64,000 nt of DNA from UBA995 sp035477115 (GTDB lineage Bacteria > Bacillota > Sulfobacillia > UBA995): positions 11,099 through 75,098 of the forward strand of contig DATIKW010000023.1 in the NCBI GenBank assembly GCA_035477115.1, read 5' to 3'. Of this stretch, positions 56,044 to 64,000 are shown piece by piece (the first letter of the stretch is position 1; each line of letters opens with the position of its first letter). A model generated the notes under the pieces. That model ran no database searches and was not told the DNA's origin. It was given only the letters and a program-made list of their open reading frames with translations. The translations under genes and the position numbers were made by a program.

Positions 56044-56855
56044 GGGCTGTCTTGAACCGCTACCTGGTGGGCGGGGAAGGTCTGCTCCGACCGGTCGGCG
56101 ATGGCGACGGTAACGGTACCACGGGTAAGGTTGGTGGAGGTGACGCGCCCTTCGCCCTGCGGCGTGACCACGGTTGCCCCGACGGCCGGAAGTGATGCCC
56201 GGCACTTGTCGTACTGCTCACACTCGAATCTCAGGCAACACATCAGACGCCCGCAGACGCCGGAAATCTTGGCCGGATTCAAGCTGAGATTCTGGTCCTT
56301 GGCCATTCGAATGGAGACGGGCTGGAACTCGGTCAAGAAGGAGCAGCAACAGAGTTCACGCCCGCAAGGGCCGAGGCCGCCCAGCAGCTTGGCCTCATCT
56401 CTGACGCCAATCTGTCGCAGCTCGATCCGTGCTCGAAACGTAGCAGCCAGGTCTTTGACCAACTCCCGGAAGTCGACCCGCTCTTCCGCCGTGAAGTAGA
56501 AGATGATCCTGCTGCCATCGAAGCTGTATTCGACGTCCACGAGGCTCAAGTCCAAGCCGTGCGACTCTATCTTCCGGCGCGCAACGCCATGAGCATCACG
56601 CTCGCGGGCGCGATTGACCCGGGCCGTCTCGACGTCATCGGGAGTTGCTTTGCGAAGGACGCGTTTGAGCGGCAGGGTAACCTCGGCATCAGGGACGGAC
56701 CGGATCGGCGTCGCCACGCGCCCGAGTTCCGTACCGCGTACCGTCTCCACCACCACCCGGTCACCAAGAGCCAGTTCAAATCCCGCCGGATCGAAATGGT
56801 AGACCCTGCCCGCCCGCCTAAAACAGACGCCGACAACTTGAGGCATTGCTCTCAT
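56040..56855 (-). CDS. ricT: PSP1-domain protein RicT (YaaT)
   Basis: A 271-residue PSP1 protein. In Bacillus YaaT/RicT forms the Y complex with RicA and RicF, binds [4Fe-4S] clusters, directs RNase Y processing and promotes Spo0A phosphorylation. Cysteine-rich motifs GPCGRELCCCSFL near residue 172 and VCGRLMCCLRFE near 207 are intact. The N-terminal part has FDPAGFELALGDRVVVET. ATG overlaps the holB stop (ATGA). No ricA or ricF gene is nearby. Confidence 0.93.
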   Translation of the reverse strand: MRAMPQVVGVCFRRAGRVYHFDPAGFELALGDRVVVETVRGTELGRVATPIRSVPDAEVTLPLKRVLRKATPDDVETARVNRARERDAHGVARRKIESHGLDLSLVDVEYSFDGSRIIFYFTAEERVDFRELVKDLAATFRARIELRQIGVRDEAKLLGGLGPCGRELCCCSFLTEFQPVSIRMAKDQNLSLNPAKISGVCGRLMCCLRFECEQYDKCRASLPAVGATVVTPQGEGRVTSTNLTRGTVTVAIADRSEQTFPAHQVAVQDSP

Positions 56856-57814
56856 GCCCCCTCGATCATGCGCAGTACCAAGAGGTCAAGGCACAGTCTT
56901 CGCGCTACGTTCTGCCGGACCGCCTCGCGAACATGAGCCACTAGCATTGAGGCTTGCAGAAGCCACGCGGGCTGCCGCCGGCCGGCCATGGCCGCTATCC
57001 AGTCTACTCGGTCGCGATTCACGAGTAGCAGGCGATCGGCCGTGATCCGCCAGACAAGCAGATCTCTCAGACACAACTGCAAGACATCCAGGAAATTCAG
57101 CGTGCCCCGTCGATCCCGAGTGTGGGTTTCGAGTTCAGAAGCTATGCCATACAGGTTGGCAGGTTCGCCGTTCAGCGTCTGCTCGAGGAACTGTTCTACT
57201 CGGGACCGGCCGGCCAACAAATCCTCGCCCTTCATCAAACGAAGGGCCAATCCAGGATTACCTTGGGCCAGGGCCGCCGCCAGTCGCGGTGGCACGGTCG
57301 ACGCTTCTTGTTCGAGGCGAGCCGCCAACACCCCTTCCGGCCAGGGTCGGAAGTCCAGGACGTGGCATCGCGATCGTACGGTCGGCAAGACCGCCTGCCC
57401 GTTCTCGGCCAGCAGCACCAATATCGCGTGTGCCGGCGGGTCCTCCAACACCGCCAGTAATGCGTTGCCGGCCTGCACGGTGAGGCGATCGGCTTGCTCG
57501 AAGATACACACCCGGCAACTGCCCACTGCGGGCTTCAGCAGCAGCCATCGGTGCGCCTCGAGGACTTGGTCGAGCTTGAGGGTGTCCCCGTCCGGCACTA
57601 CGACCCGCACCTCGGGATGCGTCCCGCGCGCTATGCGTATGCAGCCAGAACACTGCCCGCAGGGTTCTCCCGTAACCAGTCGGTCGCAGCTAAGGAGTTT
57701 GGCCAGTTGCCGGGCGGCCTCCCGCTTGCCCATGCCCTCTGGTCCGAGGAACAGGTAAGCATGTCCGACCCGCCCGCCAACAACCCAACGGCTCAGAATC
57801 TCGGCCGGCGCCAA
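56852..57814 (-). CDS. holB: DNA polymerase III delta-prime subunit
   Basis: A 320-residue clamp-loader subunit. It shows HAYLFLGPEGMGKREAARQL (P loop near residue 24), the zinc module CGQCSGCIRIARGTHPEV near residue 50, and the sensor-1-like TVRSRCHVLDFRP near residue 145. It loads the sliding clamp with DnaX and HolA. TTG 57814, with AGGA close by, gives the family length; further upstream the frame is a shadow of darA. It lies between darA and ricT as in Bacillus. Confidence 0.9.
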   Translation of the reverse strand: MAPAEILSRWVVGGRVGHAYLFLGPEGMGKREAARQLAKLLSCDRLVTGEPCGQCSGCIRIARGTHPEVRVVVPDGDTLKLDQVLEAHRWLLLKPAVGSCRVCIFEQADRLTVQAGNALLAVLEDPPAHAILVLLAENGQAVLPTVRSRCHVLDFRPWPEGVLAARLEQEASTVPPRLAAALAQGNPGLALRLMKGEDLLAGRSRVEQFLEQTLNGEPANLYGIASELETHTRDRRGTLNFLDVLQLCLRDLLVWRITADRLLLVNRDRVDWIAAMAGRRQPAWLLQASMLVAHVREAVRQNVARRLCLDLLVLRMIEGA

Positions 57815-57827
57815 CCATCGTCCTGAA

Positions 57828-58157
57828 TCAGGCTCTCTCGTACCGTTCCACGGAGAGGACAAAAATGGTCGCTCCCCCAATGAGCACTTCCACCGGGTAC
57901 GGGACGTAGGAGTCAACCGGGCCCCCAACAGGAGTGAGCGGAGTGACCAGTTGCTCCCTGGACTTGCAGGTGTGCCTGATGATGGCGACCACATCTTCCA
58001 CGGCATCGTCGCCGATGCCCAGCAGCAAAGTAGTGTTGCCCTCCTTGAGGAAGCCCCCCGTGCTCGCCAACTTGGTGGCTCGGTATCCCTTGTCCACCAG
58101 CACTTGGAGCAGCCGGGATGCATCCTTGTCCTGTACTACGGCTACGACCAATTTCAC
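57828..58157 (-). CDS. darA: Cyclic-di-AMP receptor DarA (YaaQ/PstA)
   Basis: A 109-residue PII-like protein of the DarA/PstA family that binds cyclic di-AMP as a trimer. Complete family pattern: MKLVVAVVQDKDASRLLQVL, STGGFLKEGNTTLLLGI with the ligand-binding loop, and VPYPVEVLIGGATIFVL at the end. The downstream effector of DarA is not known. Position between tmk and holB is conserved. Confidence 0.95.
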   Translation of the reverse strand: MKLVVAVVQDKDASRLLQVLVDKGYRATKLASTGGFLKEGNTTLLLGIGDDAVEDVVAIIRHTCKSREQLVTPLTPVGGPVDSYVPYPVEVLIGGATIFVLSVERYERA

Positions 58158-58172
58158 AGCCTCAACACCCCT

Positions 58173-58799
58173 TCACTGGGAAGAGTCGGCGAGCGTGGTC
58201 TCAACTCGCGCGACGATATCTCTATGTATGGCCATTACGTCCCGGGCGGCGTCGATGACGCTGACCCGCTCCGGGTCGCGGGCGGCTGAGGCCCGATAAC
58301 CTTCCCTCACCCTCCGCTGGAACTCCAGACCCCGTTGCTCAATGCGATCGCTCGCGGCTTCGCCGCGACGGCCGCCGAGGCTGGCTGGGTCGGCATCCAG
58401 TACTATGGTGAGATCGGGGAGGGTGCCTCCAGTAGCCCATTGATTCACGAGATCCACCACGCCCAAGTCGGTCCCTGATCCGTATCCCTGGTAAGCCACC
58501 GTAGAGTCGGTGTACCGTTCAACCAGGACTACCTGCCCTTCCGCCAAGGCCGGGCGTATGACCTTCCTCACGAGTTGCGCGCGGGCTGCGGCGAACAAGA
58601 ACAACTCGGCCACAGGATCCATCTCCGCGCGAGTGGCATCGAGCAAGAGGCGCCGTAAAGCTTCTCCCAGCTCCGTACCTCCGGGCTCTCTTACCCAGAC
58701 AAACGCGACCCCTCTGGCTGACAGGTACTCGCGGAGCAGGCGGGCTTGAGTAGTCTTGCCGGACCGGTCGCTACCTTCGAGGGTGATGAACTTCCCCAT
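58173..58799 (-). CDS. tmk: Thymidylate kinase
   Basis: A 208-residue dTMP kinase. The P loop reads EGSDRSGKTTQ (residues 8-18), the DR-type motif is VREPGGTELGE, and the lid has GRRGEAASDRIEQRG near residue 147. Both an Arg in the P loop (as in eukaryotic type I enzymes) and the Arg-rich lid (as in bacterial type II enzymes) are present. ATG 58799 matches the family start. The site before it is weak (GGGCGGGA). It provides dTDP for DNA synthesis and is followed by darA and holB. Confidence 0.94.
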   Translation of the reverse strand: MGKFITLEGSDRSGKTTQARLLREYLSARGVAFVWVREPGGTELGEALRRLLLDATRAEMDPVAELFLFAAARAQLVRKVIRPALAEGQVVLVERYTDSTVAYQGYGSGTDLGVVDLVNQWATGGTLPDLTIVLDADPASLGGRRGEAASDRIEQRGLEFQRRVREGYRASAARDPERVSVIDAARDVMAIHRDIVARVETTLADSSQ

Positions 58800-58861
58800 G
58801 GGGATCCCGCCCACCCGGGAGATTATTCGACAGCGCAACCGCGTAACCCTCCGGCCGCCGA

Positions 58862-60430
58862 TCAGCTGTCCCTGCGGAGTAGCGGGCCCCTTGCTGCTTC
58901 GTCGACCCCGCCCTGTCTCCACGCCCTGCCAAGAGCCCGGCAGATCGTCGGATCGTACTGCGAGCCCGCCAACGCCTCGAGTTCCTCCAGAACTTGTTGG
59001 GCCGTCCAGGTGGCTCCCTGCCGATATGGACGGCTGGAAGTGATGGCGTCGAAACTATCGGCGACGGCTATGATTCGCGCGTTCATGGGAATGTCGGCTC
59101 CGGACAGGCCGCGAGGATAGCCCTTGCCATCATACCGCTCATGATGGTGGAGTATGCCCGGAAGGACGCGCTCCATATGGCGGATATGCATGATCATCTC
59201 CGCCCCGCGTTCCGGATGTTGCATGACCATTTCCCATTCGCCGGTCGTAAGCCGGTCGCGCTTTGCGAATATCGAATCCGGCAAGGTCAACTTGCCGATG
59301 TCGTGAAGCTCCGCCGCGAACATCAGGTCCTTGAGTTCGTCCGACGGCAAACCGAGTTCGCGACCGATCGCGACGGCCAGCCTGGTCACCCGTTCACTAT
59401 GGCCGGTAGTGTGAGGGTCTCTGGCATCAATGGTCGCCACCAGCGCCTTGATCGTGGACAGGAGGATGTCACGGGACTCCTCGTACACGCGGGTGTTCAG
59501 CAAGGCCACGGCCGCCTGGCTGGCGATGGCGCTCAGCAGTTTCAGGTCCCCGGAAGTGAAGTGCTTGCCGTAAGCTTTGTCGGCGATGACTATCGCCCCG
59601 AGAACCCGCTCCCGCACCCTCAGGGAACATACGATCAGCGGAGGCGCAAGTAGAGACCGGTCTTCCCTCTCCAAACGCTCCTCGTCGGGCAAGGCAGCCA
59701 CGTCTTCGAGGAGTTCTCCTCCTCCCGTCGCCATGACCCGGCCGATCAGACCATCGCCGGAGCGCGCGGCGAAAGCTGCTGCCGCCTCCAACCCCAGTCC
59801 CTTCACGGCGACGGGCTCCAGCGCCGTCTCGCCTTCCGTACTCAGAAAGACCGCCCCACGCTTGGCCTGGATCACGGCCGTCGCCTTCTCTAGGACATGC
59901 TGGCAGGCCGTGGTAGCGTCGATGACCGCGGTGAGGTCGGCGCTGATATCGTAGAGCAGGCTCAACTCCTCGTAGGTGTGGGCGACTTCCTGCGCCAGGC
60001 TTTCTATGTCCTGGGCGATTTCGGCCAGTTCTTGGATCCTGGCCACGGTAAGGAAGAACAACTCTTCTCGCCATGAAGAGTCCTCGCGGGGGCTGAGACA
60101 GGCGAGCATCGCCCCGCTCAGGAATGAGCGCGGCGCGATGACTCTTGCCAGCACGGCGTATCCGGTGTGGGCGGAGCAGGGGAAGGAACGGGGTCCCTGT
60201 TTGCCGGCAAGGTCTTGGATGACGCTGGCATGACTGACGGGGCACTCGCGTTGACCCGACTGTCGCGGACCAACCTTCGCGCAGGCTCCGATCATGGGGT
60301 GACTCTGCATCACCACTTGGCCCCGGGTATCGAGGAGGATCAGGGACAGATTGGCCCTCCAGGATGCCTCCTCCAAGACCTTGCGCAGTTGATCGGCGCC
60401 CACGGATTCGAGCAGGTTGGTGCTCGGCAT
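58862..60430 (-). CDS. HD-GYP cyclic-di-GMP phosphodiesterase with PocR-like and GAF domains
   Basis: A 522-residue cytosolic protein. Residues about 8-125 contain a cysteine-bearing PocR/ligand-binding-like domain (ECPVSHASV and FPCSAHTGYAVLA). A helical linker precedes a GAF domain (about 170-320), and an HD-GYP domain is C-terminal (about 335-515). HD motif LHDIGKLTLPD, HHHERYDGKGYPRGLSG and the final Y-D-P-x-I are intact, so c-di-GMP hydrolysis is expected. ATG with GGAGGGG. It directly follows the hybrid kinase gene and probably forms one signalling operon with it; no GGDEF gene is visible. Confidence 0.92.
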   Translation of the reverse strand: MPSTNLLESVGADQLRKVLEEASWRANLSLILLDTRGQVVMQSHPMIGACAKVGPRQSGQRECPVSHASVIQDLAGKQGPRSFPCSAHTGYAVLARVIAPRSFLSGAMLACLSPREDSSWREELFFLTVARIQELAEIAQDIESLAQEVAHTYEELSLLYDISADLTAVIDATTACQHVLEKATAVIQAKRGAVFLSTEGETALEPVAVKGLGLEAAAAFAARSGDGLIGRVMATGGGELLEDVAALPDEERLEREDRSLLAPPLIVCSLRVRERVLGAIVIADKAYGKHFTSGDLKLLSAIASQAAVALLNTRVYEESRDILLSTIKALVATIDARDPHTTGHSERVTRLAVAIGRELGLPSDELKDLMFAAELHDIGKLTLPDSIFAKRDRLTTGEWEMVMQHPERGAEMIMHIRHMERVLPGILHHHERYDGKGYPRGLSGADIPMNARIIAVADSFDAITSSRPYRQGATWTAQQVLEELEALAGSQYDPTICRALGRAWRQGGVDEAARGPLLRRDS

Positions 60431-60454
60431 CCCGGTTCCCCTCCGCCCATCCTG

Positions 60455-62857
60455 TCAGTCTGCACGCCCATCCATGTCCATGAGGTCTCTGATCTGCGCG
60501 AGGAGGCTGGCCAGCCCTTCATCCTTCGCTATGAAGCGGTCCGCTCCAAGGGACAAGGCGGTTACCCGAGTCTCGCGGTCCGTGTGTCCGGTGAGCACGA
60601 CCACGGGAATCTCCCGGGTGATGGGGTCCTGCCTCAAGGTCCTCAATAGGTCAAATCCGCTCACGCCGGGCATGAGCAGATCGCTGATGATGAGATCGGG
60701 GCGCTCCCGGCGGCTGAACCGCAAGGCCTCATCGGCGTTGTTCGCTCGGGCGGCCTGGTAGCCTTCCCGCAGCAGCGCGGCTTCGATGCTGCGAGCCGTC
60801 GCATCGTCATCATCCACGACCAGGATCTTGCCGTGGTGGGGACCAGGGGTCAACAGGGCTCGAACTCTCCGGGACAGTTCGCGTAGATCCACCGGCTTCA
60901 TCACGTAGCCGCTGGCCCCGAGGGCTGCTCCTCGCTCCCGGTCGTCCACCACCGAGACCATGACCACGGGAATGTCGGCCGTAGAAGGGCGGTTCTTCAG
61001 CTCTTCGAGTACGTTGAAGCCGGAGGCATCCGGCAGCAGCACGTCCATAGTAATCAGGTCCGGTCGATGCTGTTTGCATAGCTCAATGGCTTCTCGGCCG
61101 CTTCCGGCCTCGACTACTCCATACCCTTCTCTCTCCAATAAGACACGGAGACTGCGGCGGATGCCGGGTTCATCGTCCACGACCATTACCACTGGGGAAG
61201 CATTGCCGGCCTTCCGCGAACTGCCGCCAACGGCATCCGGCCTGCCCACGGCCGCTTCGGCGCGCGCGACGAGGCGCGGAGCCAGGCAACGGATGGTGAA
61301 GTGGAAAGCGCTGCCCACCCCCAACTCCGACTCCACCCAGAGGCGGCCACCGTGGTGCTCGACGATCTCCTTGCAGATGGCCAGGCCCAGTCCGGTACCA
61401 GCAGTCTTGGCACCATCAAGCCGTCCCTCTTCCGATACCTGGTAAAATTTGTCGAATATCTTGCCCAGCTTGTCAGCGGGGATACCGACCCCAGTATCGC
61501 GGACGACTATCTCGGCGACATTGCCTACGCGGCACAGAGCCAGTGCCACTTCGCCCTGCTTGGTGAACTTCAGGGCATTGTTGAGCAGGTTCCCCAGCAC
61601 CTGGGAGATCCGATCGCGATCGGCCTCAACTAGATAGTCCCCGGAATCGATCCGTAAGGAGAACTCCAGGCCGGCATCGGCGAGCAGCGGCCGCGCAGTG
61701 CGGGCGGCCTCGTGCAGGAGTTCGTCCAACCTCACTTCGGCCAAGTGCCATTCCATCCGACCGGATTCTATCTTGGCCACATCCAGGACGTCGTTGATCA
61801 GCCTTGTCAGCCGCTCGCTCTCGTGGTTGATGATCTGGATGAACTCCAGTTGGGAACCGCGATCCTCGTCGGGATAGGTCAGCAGGATCTCGGAGAAAGA
61901 GCGGATGGAGGTGAGAGGAGTGCGGAGTTCATGCGATACGTTTGCCAGGAAGCTGGATTTCATCTCATCCAGGGCCTGCAACTCCCGATGGGCGTGCTTC
62001 AATTCGTCGTATGCAGCTTGAAGGTCCCGGGTACGGGCGGCTACTGTGTCCTCGAGTTCTGTCTTGTGCCGGGCCAGTTCCTCGACATAGCCCTGCAACT
62101 GGTGGAACATCGCCTGCAACTGAATGCTCTTCCGCTGCAGCGCATCCGAGAAGATGCTCACGCTGTAGCCGAAAATGGGGAATAGGCCCATCGGCAGGGC
62201 GGCAATCATGGTGACCAGGTAGCTGAGGTCTCGGATTCGAACGATGGCGAAGAAAGGCTGGGGTCGAATGACCCCGAGGAACTCCGCCGCGGCAAGCCCG
62301 CTGAAGAAGGCGGACCCCAGCAGCGTGACCGCCATCCCCTTCACCCTGGGGAGGAACATGTTGGCGAAAAGGATGACCACCAGATAGAGCAAGATGCCCA
62401 GTCCGCCAACTCCGCCCAGATAGTGGACTACGACGGTGGCCAACGTGAGTTCCAGGACGAGATAGGCGACATGGCGATTCTCGAGGGCACGGTGGGGGTC
62501 AATCGGGTCGGGGTCGGCCAGCATGCCGGCATATCGTGGTACATGGTCAGGCGTTGCTCCGGTTGCGAGGGGTGTCCAGGCGTCGGGACGGCGAATGGCC
62601 GGCACGTGCCAGCGGCGGCGATCGACCTCCACGAAGTAGTCCAACACGAAAGAGAACCCAAACCAAGCGGCGAGCGCCGCGAAGACTCCCGTGGGCACCT
62701 CCACCCCCGCCAGCACGCGCAAGCCCAACATCACCGCGGCGAATATACCGATGGTCAGGCGGCGGGCCGTGGTCGTGAGCTTGATGCGGGTCATGAGTTC
62801 CTCGTGTTCGCTCAGCAACGCGGTTTTCTCGGGGGTAGCTAGCGCCTGACCCGACAA
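60455..62857 (-). CDS. Hybrid histidine kinase with two C-terminal receiver domains
   Basis: An 800-residue sensor kinase. Six or so membrane helices lie in residues about 28-200, followed by a coiled coil (about 205-255), HisKA (FLANVSHELRTPLTSIRSF, His near 270), HATPase (NLLNNALKFTKQG, DTGVGIP, GTGLGLAI) and two receiver domains. The first (VVMVVDDEPGIRRSL, with Asp in TMDVLLPDASG) and second (ILVVDDDDATARS, Asp in ISDLLMPGVSG) both keep the phospho-Asp and the Lys. TTG 62857 was chosen because of GGGAGG nine bases upstream; ATG 62911 and ATG 62794 are alternatives. Signal unknown. Next to a stand-alone receiver and an HD-GYP protein. Confidence 0.92.
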   Translation of the reverse strand: MSGQALATPEKTALLSEHEELMTRIKLTTTARRLTIGIFAAVMLGLRVLAGVEVPTGVFAALAAWFGFSFVLDYFVEVDRRRWHVPAIRRPDAWTPLATGATPDHVPRYAGMLADPDPIDPHRALENRHVAYLVLELTLATVVVHYLGGVGGLGILLYLVVILFANMFLPRVKGMAVTLLGSAFFSGLAAAEFLGVIRPQPFFAIVRIRDLSYLVTMIAALPMGLFPIFGYSVSIFSDALQRKSIQLQAMFHQLQGYVEELARHKTELEDTVAARTRDLQAAYDELKHAHRELQALDEMKSSFLANVSHELRTPLTSIRSFSEILLTYPDEDRGSQLEFIQIINHESERLTRLINDVLDVAKIESGRMEWHLAEVRLDELLHEAARTARPLLADAGLEFSLRIDSGDYLVEADRDRISQVLGNLLNNALKFTKQGEVALALCRVGNVAEIVVRDTGVGIPADKLGKIFDKFYQVSEEGRLDGAKTAGTGLGLAICKEIVEHHGGRLWVESELGVGSAFHFTIRCLAPRLVARAEAAVGRPDAVGGSSRKAGNASPVVMVVDDEPGIRRSLRVLLEREGYGVVEAGSGREAIELCKQHRPDLITMDVLLPDASGFNVLEELKNRPSTADIPVVMVSVVDDRERGAALGASGYVMKPVDLRELSRRVRALLTPGPHHGKILVVDDDDATARSIEAALLREGYQAARANNADEALRFSRRERPDLIISDLLMPGVSGFDLLRTLRQDPITREIPVVVLTGHTDRETRVTALSLGADRFIAKDEGLASLLAQIRDLMDMDGRAD

Positions 62858-62934
62858 CGTCTTCCGCCTCCCAAATCCCCTTCCGGTACAGCCCCAGAGT
62901 AGTGCGCGCATTCGGGCCGCCGATGGTGTACGAA

Positions 62935-63339
62935 CTATGAGGTGCCGTAGGGACGGAGGGGTTGCCGGCTGGTACTGACAACCTCTCGCACCTTCTGCAG
63001 GATCGCCCGCGGGCTGAAGGGTTTGGTTATATAGTCGTCGGCGCCCTGGATTAGTCCTCTGACTTTGTCGATTTGTTGTCCCTTGGCGGTGAGGAACACG
63101 ACGTGAGTGTCTCTCAGACGGGGATCGGCCTTGACTTGGCTGCAGACTTCGTAGCCGTTCATGCGCGGCATCATGATGTCCAGGAAGACCACCCGCGGTC
63201 GCGACGCCCGAATCCTCTCCAGCGCCTCCACCCCGTCGACGGCAGTCTCCACCCGGAAACCTTCCTTCTTCAATACAAAAGCCAGAGAGCGGAGGATGAA
63301 CGGCTCGTCATCCGCGACCAGCACTAACGCGGGGTCCAT
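62935..63339 (-). CDS. Stand-alone CheY-like response regulator
   Basis: A 134-residue single receiver domain: VLVADDEPFILRSL with the acidic pair, phospho-Asp in VVFLDIMMPRMNG near residue 52, VFLTAKG with the Thr near 82, and DDYITKPFSPRAIL with the conserved Lys near 104. No output domain. Such proteins relay phosphate or bind a target. It precedes the hybrid kinase by 77 bases and could be its phosphotransfer partner. Confidence 0.94.
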   Translation of the reverse strand: MDPALVLVADDEPFILRSLAFVLKKEGFRVETAVDGVEALERIRASRPRVVFLDIMMPRMNGYEVCSQVKADPRLRDTHVVFLTAKGQQIDKVRGLIQGADDYITKPFSPRAILQKVREVVSTSRQPLRPYGTS

Positions 63340-63453
63340 GGGCTATCCCCCTCCGCCCGGAGCGGCCTGGTCCGAATCATGCTGGATCCCTTACCGCGCA
63401 GGACCTTGCGGTTTCATTCTCCCCTTAGCTGCCGACTCCTTCTTGAAGCGACG

Positions 63454-63487
63454 GGGGGAGACGGCGCGCGCTGCGCCCGTCTCCCCC
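63454..63487 (-). terminator. Strong hairpin downstream of the ferredoxin gene
   Basis: GGGGGAGACGG (63454-63464) pairs with CCGTCTCCCCC (63477-63487), 11 perfect pairs, with an inner GC-rich extension. It starts 15 bases after the ferredoxin stop on the minus strand. No T run follows in that direction, so it may act as a terminator with factor help or as an mRNA 3' protector. The rest of 63340-63453 holds nothing I recognise. Confidence 0.55.
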
Positions 63488-63501
63488 TTCTCCCGCGTAG
63501 A

Positions 63502-63750
63502 TCAGTTGCCGAGCAGGCGATTCTTCTTGGCGAGCAGCTCGTCCCTGGATTCCCGATGTTCCGGGTCGGGAACACAGGCATCCACGGGGCAGACCGCGGC
63601 GCACTGTGCTTCATCGTGGAACCCTACACACTCGTTACAGCGATCAGGGTCAATCACGTAGGTCTCGGTTCCCTCCGAAATCGCCTGGTTGGGGCATTCC
63701 GGTTCGCACACGCCGCAAGTGGCGCAATCATCCGTGATCTTGTAGGCCAT
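63502..63750 (-). CDS. 2[4Fe-4S] ferredoxin
   Basis: An 82-residue bacterial ferredoxin of the Allochromatium (Alvin) type: cluster motif CATCGVCEPECPN near residues 9-21 and a second motif CNECVGFHDEAQCAAVCPVD with the characteristic insertion between cysteines, plus a helical C-terminal extension (ESRDELLAKKN). It carries low-potential electrons in anaerobes. ATG 63750 with GGAGGTGA eight bases upstream; the longer frame begins upstream of that site. Lies right after the 5S rRNA gene, between the rrn operon and the signalling genes. Confidence 0.95.
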   Translation of the reverse strand: MAYKITDDCATCGVCEPECPNQAISEGTETYVIDPDRCNECVGFHDEAQCAAVCPVDACVPDPEHRESRDELLAKKNRLLGN

Positions 63751-63884
63751 TCGGTTCACCTCCTCGTTCATCCGACGATCGGGAGTGCCTGGCGGTCGAG
63801 CCTATTCTCCGCCTGGGCAGTGCAGTCCTTCCGCACGTCAGCCGGCCGCGAGAGGTATCGGCAAGTCGACAAAGAGGAAAACTT

Positions 63885-64000
63885 TCCGGCGGCGACCTAC
63901 TCTCCCGGGCGGTTACCCGCCGAGTACCATGGGCGCTGGAGGGTTTAACTGCCGTGTTCGGGATGGGAACGGGTTGGACCCCTCCGCCATAGCCACCGGA
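63885..64000 (-). rRNA. rrf: 5S rRNA
   Basis: The complementary strand reads as a complete bacterial 5S rRNA. Helix I is TCCGGTGGC at the 5' end (64000 downward) paired with GCCGCCGGA at 63885-63893. The conserved CCCATCCCGAACACGG loop and the GGAGAGTAGG segment are present. 116 nt; the 5' end is at, or one or two bases beyond, the window edge. 23S and 16S rRNA genes are expected just outside. It is followed by a short U-rich stretch (AAGTTTTCCTCTTT). Confidence 0.96.

Noticed and set aside
1..64000. CRISPR arrays, insertion sequences, prophage genes or attachment sites
   Set aside because: No regularly spaced direct repeats, transposase or integrase-like reading frames were seen; the only sign of past mobility is the MNT/HEPN debris at 16.5-16.9 kb.

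Overview
The window is GC-rich chromosomal DNA from an anaerobic, spore-forming member of the Bacillota (Firmicutes), probably of the Moorella/Desulfotomaculum/Symbiobacterium kind; the exact lineage cannot be fixed from this sequence. Three things support this. Sporulation genes are present: spoIIE, spoVG, spoVT, a spoVB-like gene, yabP, yabQ and a SpoIID-domain gene. The gene order 5S rRNA-tmk-darA-holB-ricT-rsmI-metG-tatD-rsmA-ispE-spoVG-glmU-prs-rplY-pth-mfd-spoVT-yabM-yabN-rqcP-yabP-yabQ-divIC-spoIIE-tilS-ftsH ... dusB-greA-lysS is the classic origin-proximal order of the phylum. There is also a full [FeFe]-hydrogenase maturation set. Nearly everything is on the minus strand, so position 64000 is the origin-proximal side. 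Only tdh, one MFS transporter and abrB are on the plus strand.

Layout from high to low coordinates (direction of transcription). 63.9-64.0 kb: a 5S rRNA closing an rrn operon. 58.9-63.8 kb: a ferredoxin and an inserted signalling group (response regulator, hybrid histidine kinase, HD-GYP protein). 53-58.8 kb: tmk, darA, holB, ricT, rsmI, metG and tatD, with abrB divergent. 45-52.3 kb: rsmA, a YkuK-like protein, cyanophycinase and cyanophycin synthetase, ispE, a MobA-like nucleotidyltransferase and spoVG (with a good SigH-type promoter). 36.7-45 kb: glmU, prs, rplY, pth (apparently CTG-started), mfd and a PrsA/SurA-like foldase. 29.5-36.6 kb: the yab sporulation/division cluster, into which hup, a SpoIID-domain gene and a lytic transglycosylase are interleaved; yabN has lost half of its methylase domain. 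29.3-29.5 kb: tRNA-Met and tRNA-Lys. 20-28 kb: an MFS gene, spoIIE (with an Asp-to-Asn change at a metal ligand), tilS, ftsH and cca. 15-20 kb: an accessory block with a second MFS gene, an M20 amidohydrolase, two folate-linked formimino enzymes, remnants of an MNT/HEPN module and birA. 10-15 kb: TM1266-type regulator, hydE, hydG and hydF, preceded by a structured leader that looks like a transcription attenuator or riboswitch, plus convergent tdh. 5.6-9.8 kb: a bifunctional-nuclease-domain gene, dusB, an HTH gene, greA and lysS. 1-5.4 kb: an ECF-S-like membrane protein, two DRTGG proteins, an RsbW-like kinase, a sensory-type [FeFe]-hydrogenase, a PHP protein, and then NuoE-like, HATPase and NuoF-like genes running off the edge.

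How the genes work together: the 1-5.4 kb operon appears to join a putative H2/redox-sensing module to the diaphorase subunits of an electron-bifurcating hydrogenase whose catalytic subunit should lie just outside the window. The HydEFG cluster 10 kb away would build its H-cluster. Most other genes are translation, replication, cell-wall and sporulation housekeeping. The strongest candidate for something undescribed is the 14977-15088 leader of the maturase operon; the sensory hydrogenase operon, the SpoIIE active-site change and the rearranged yab cluster are the next most interesting.
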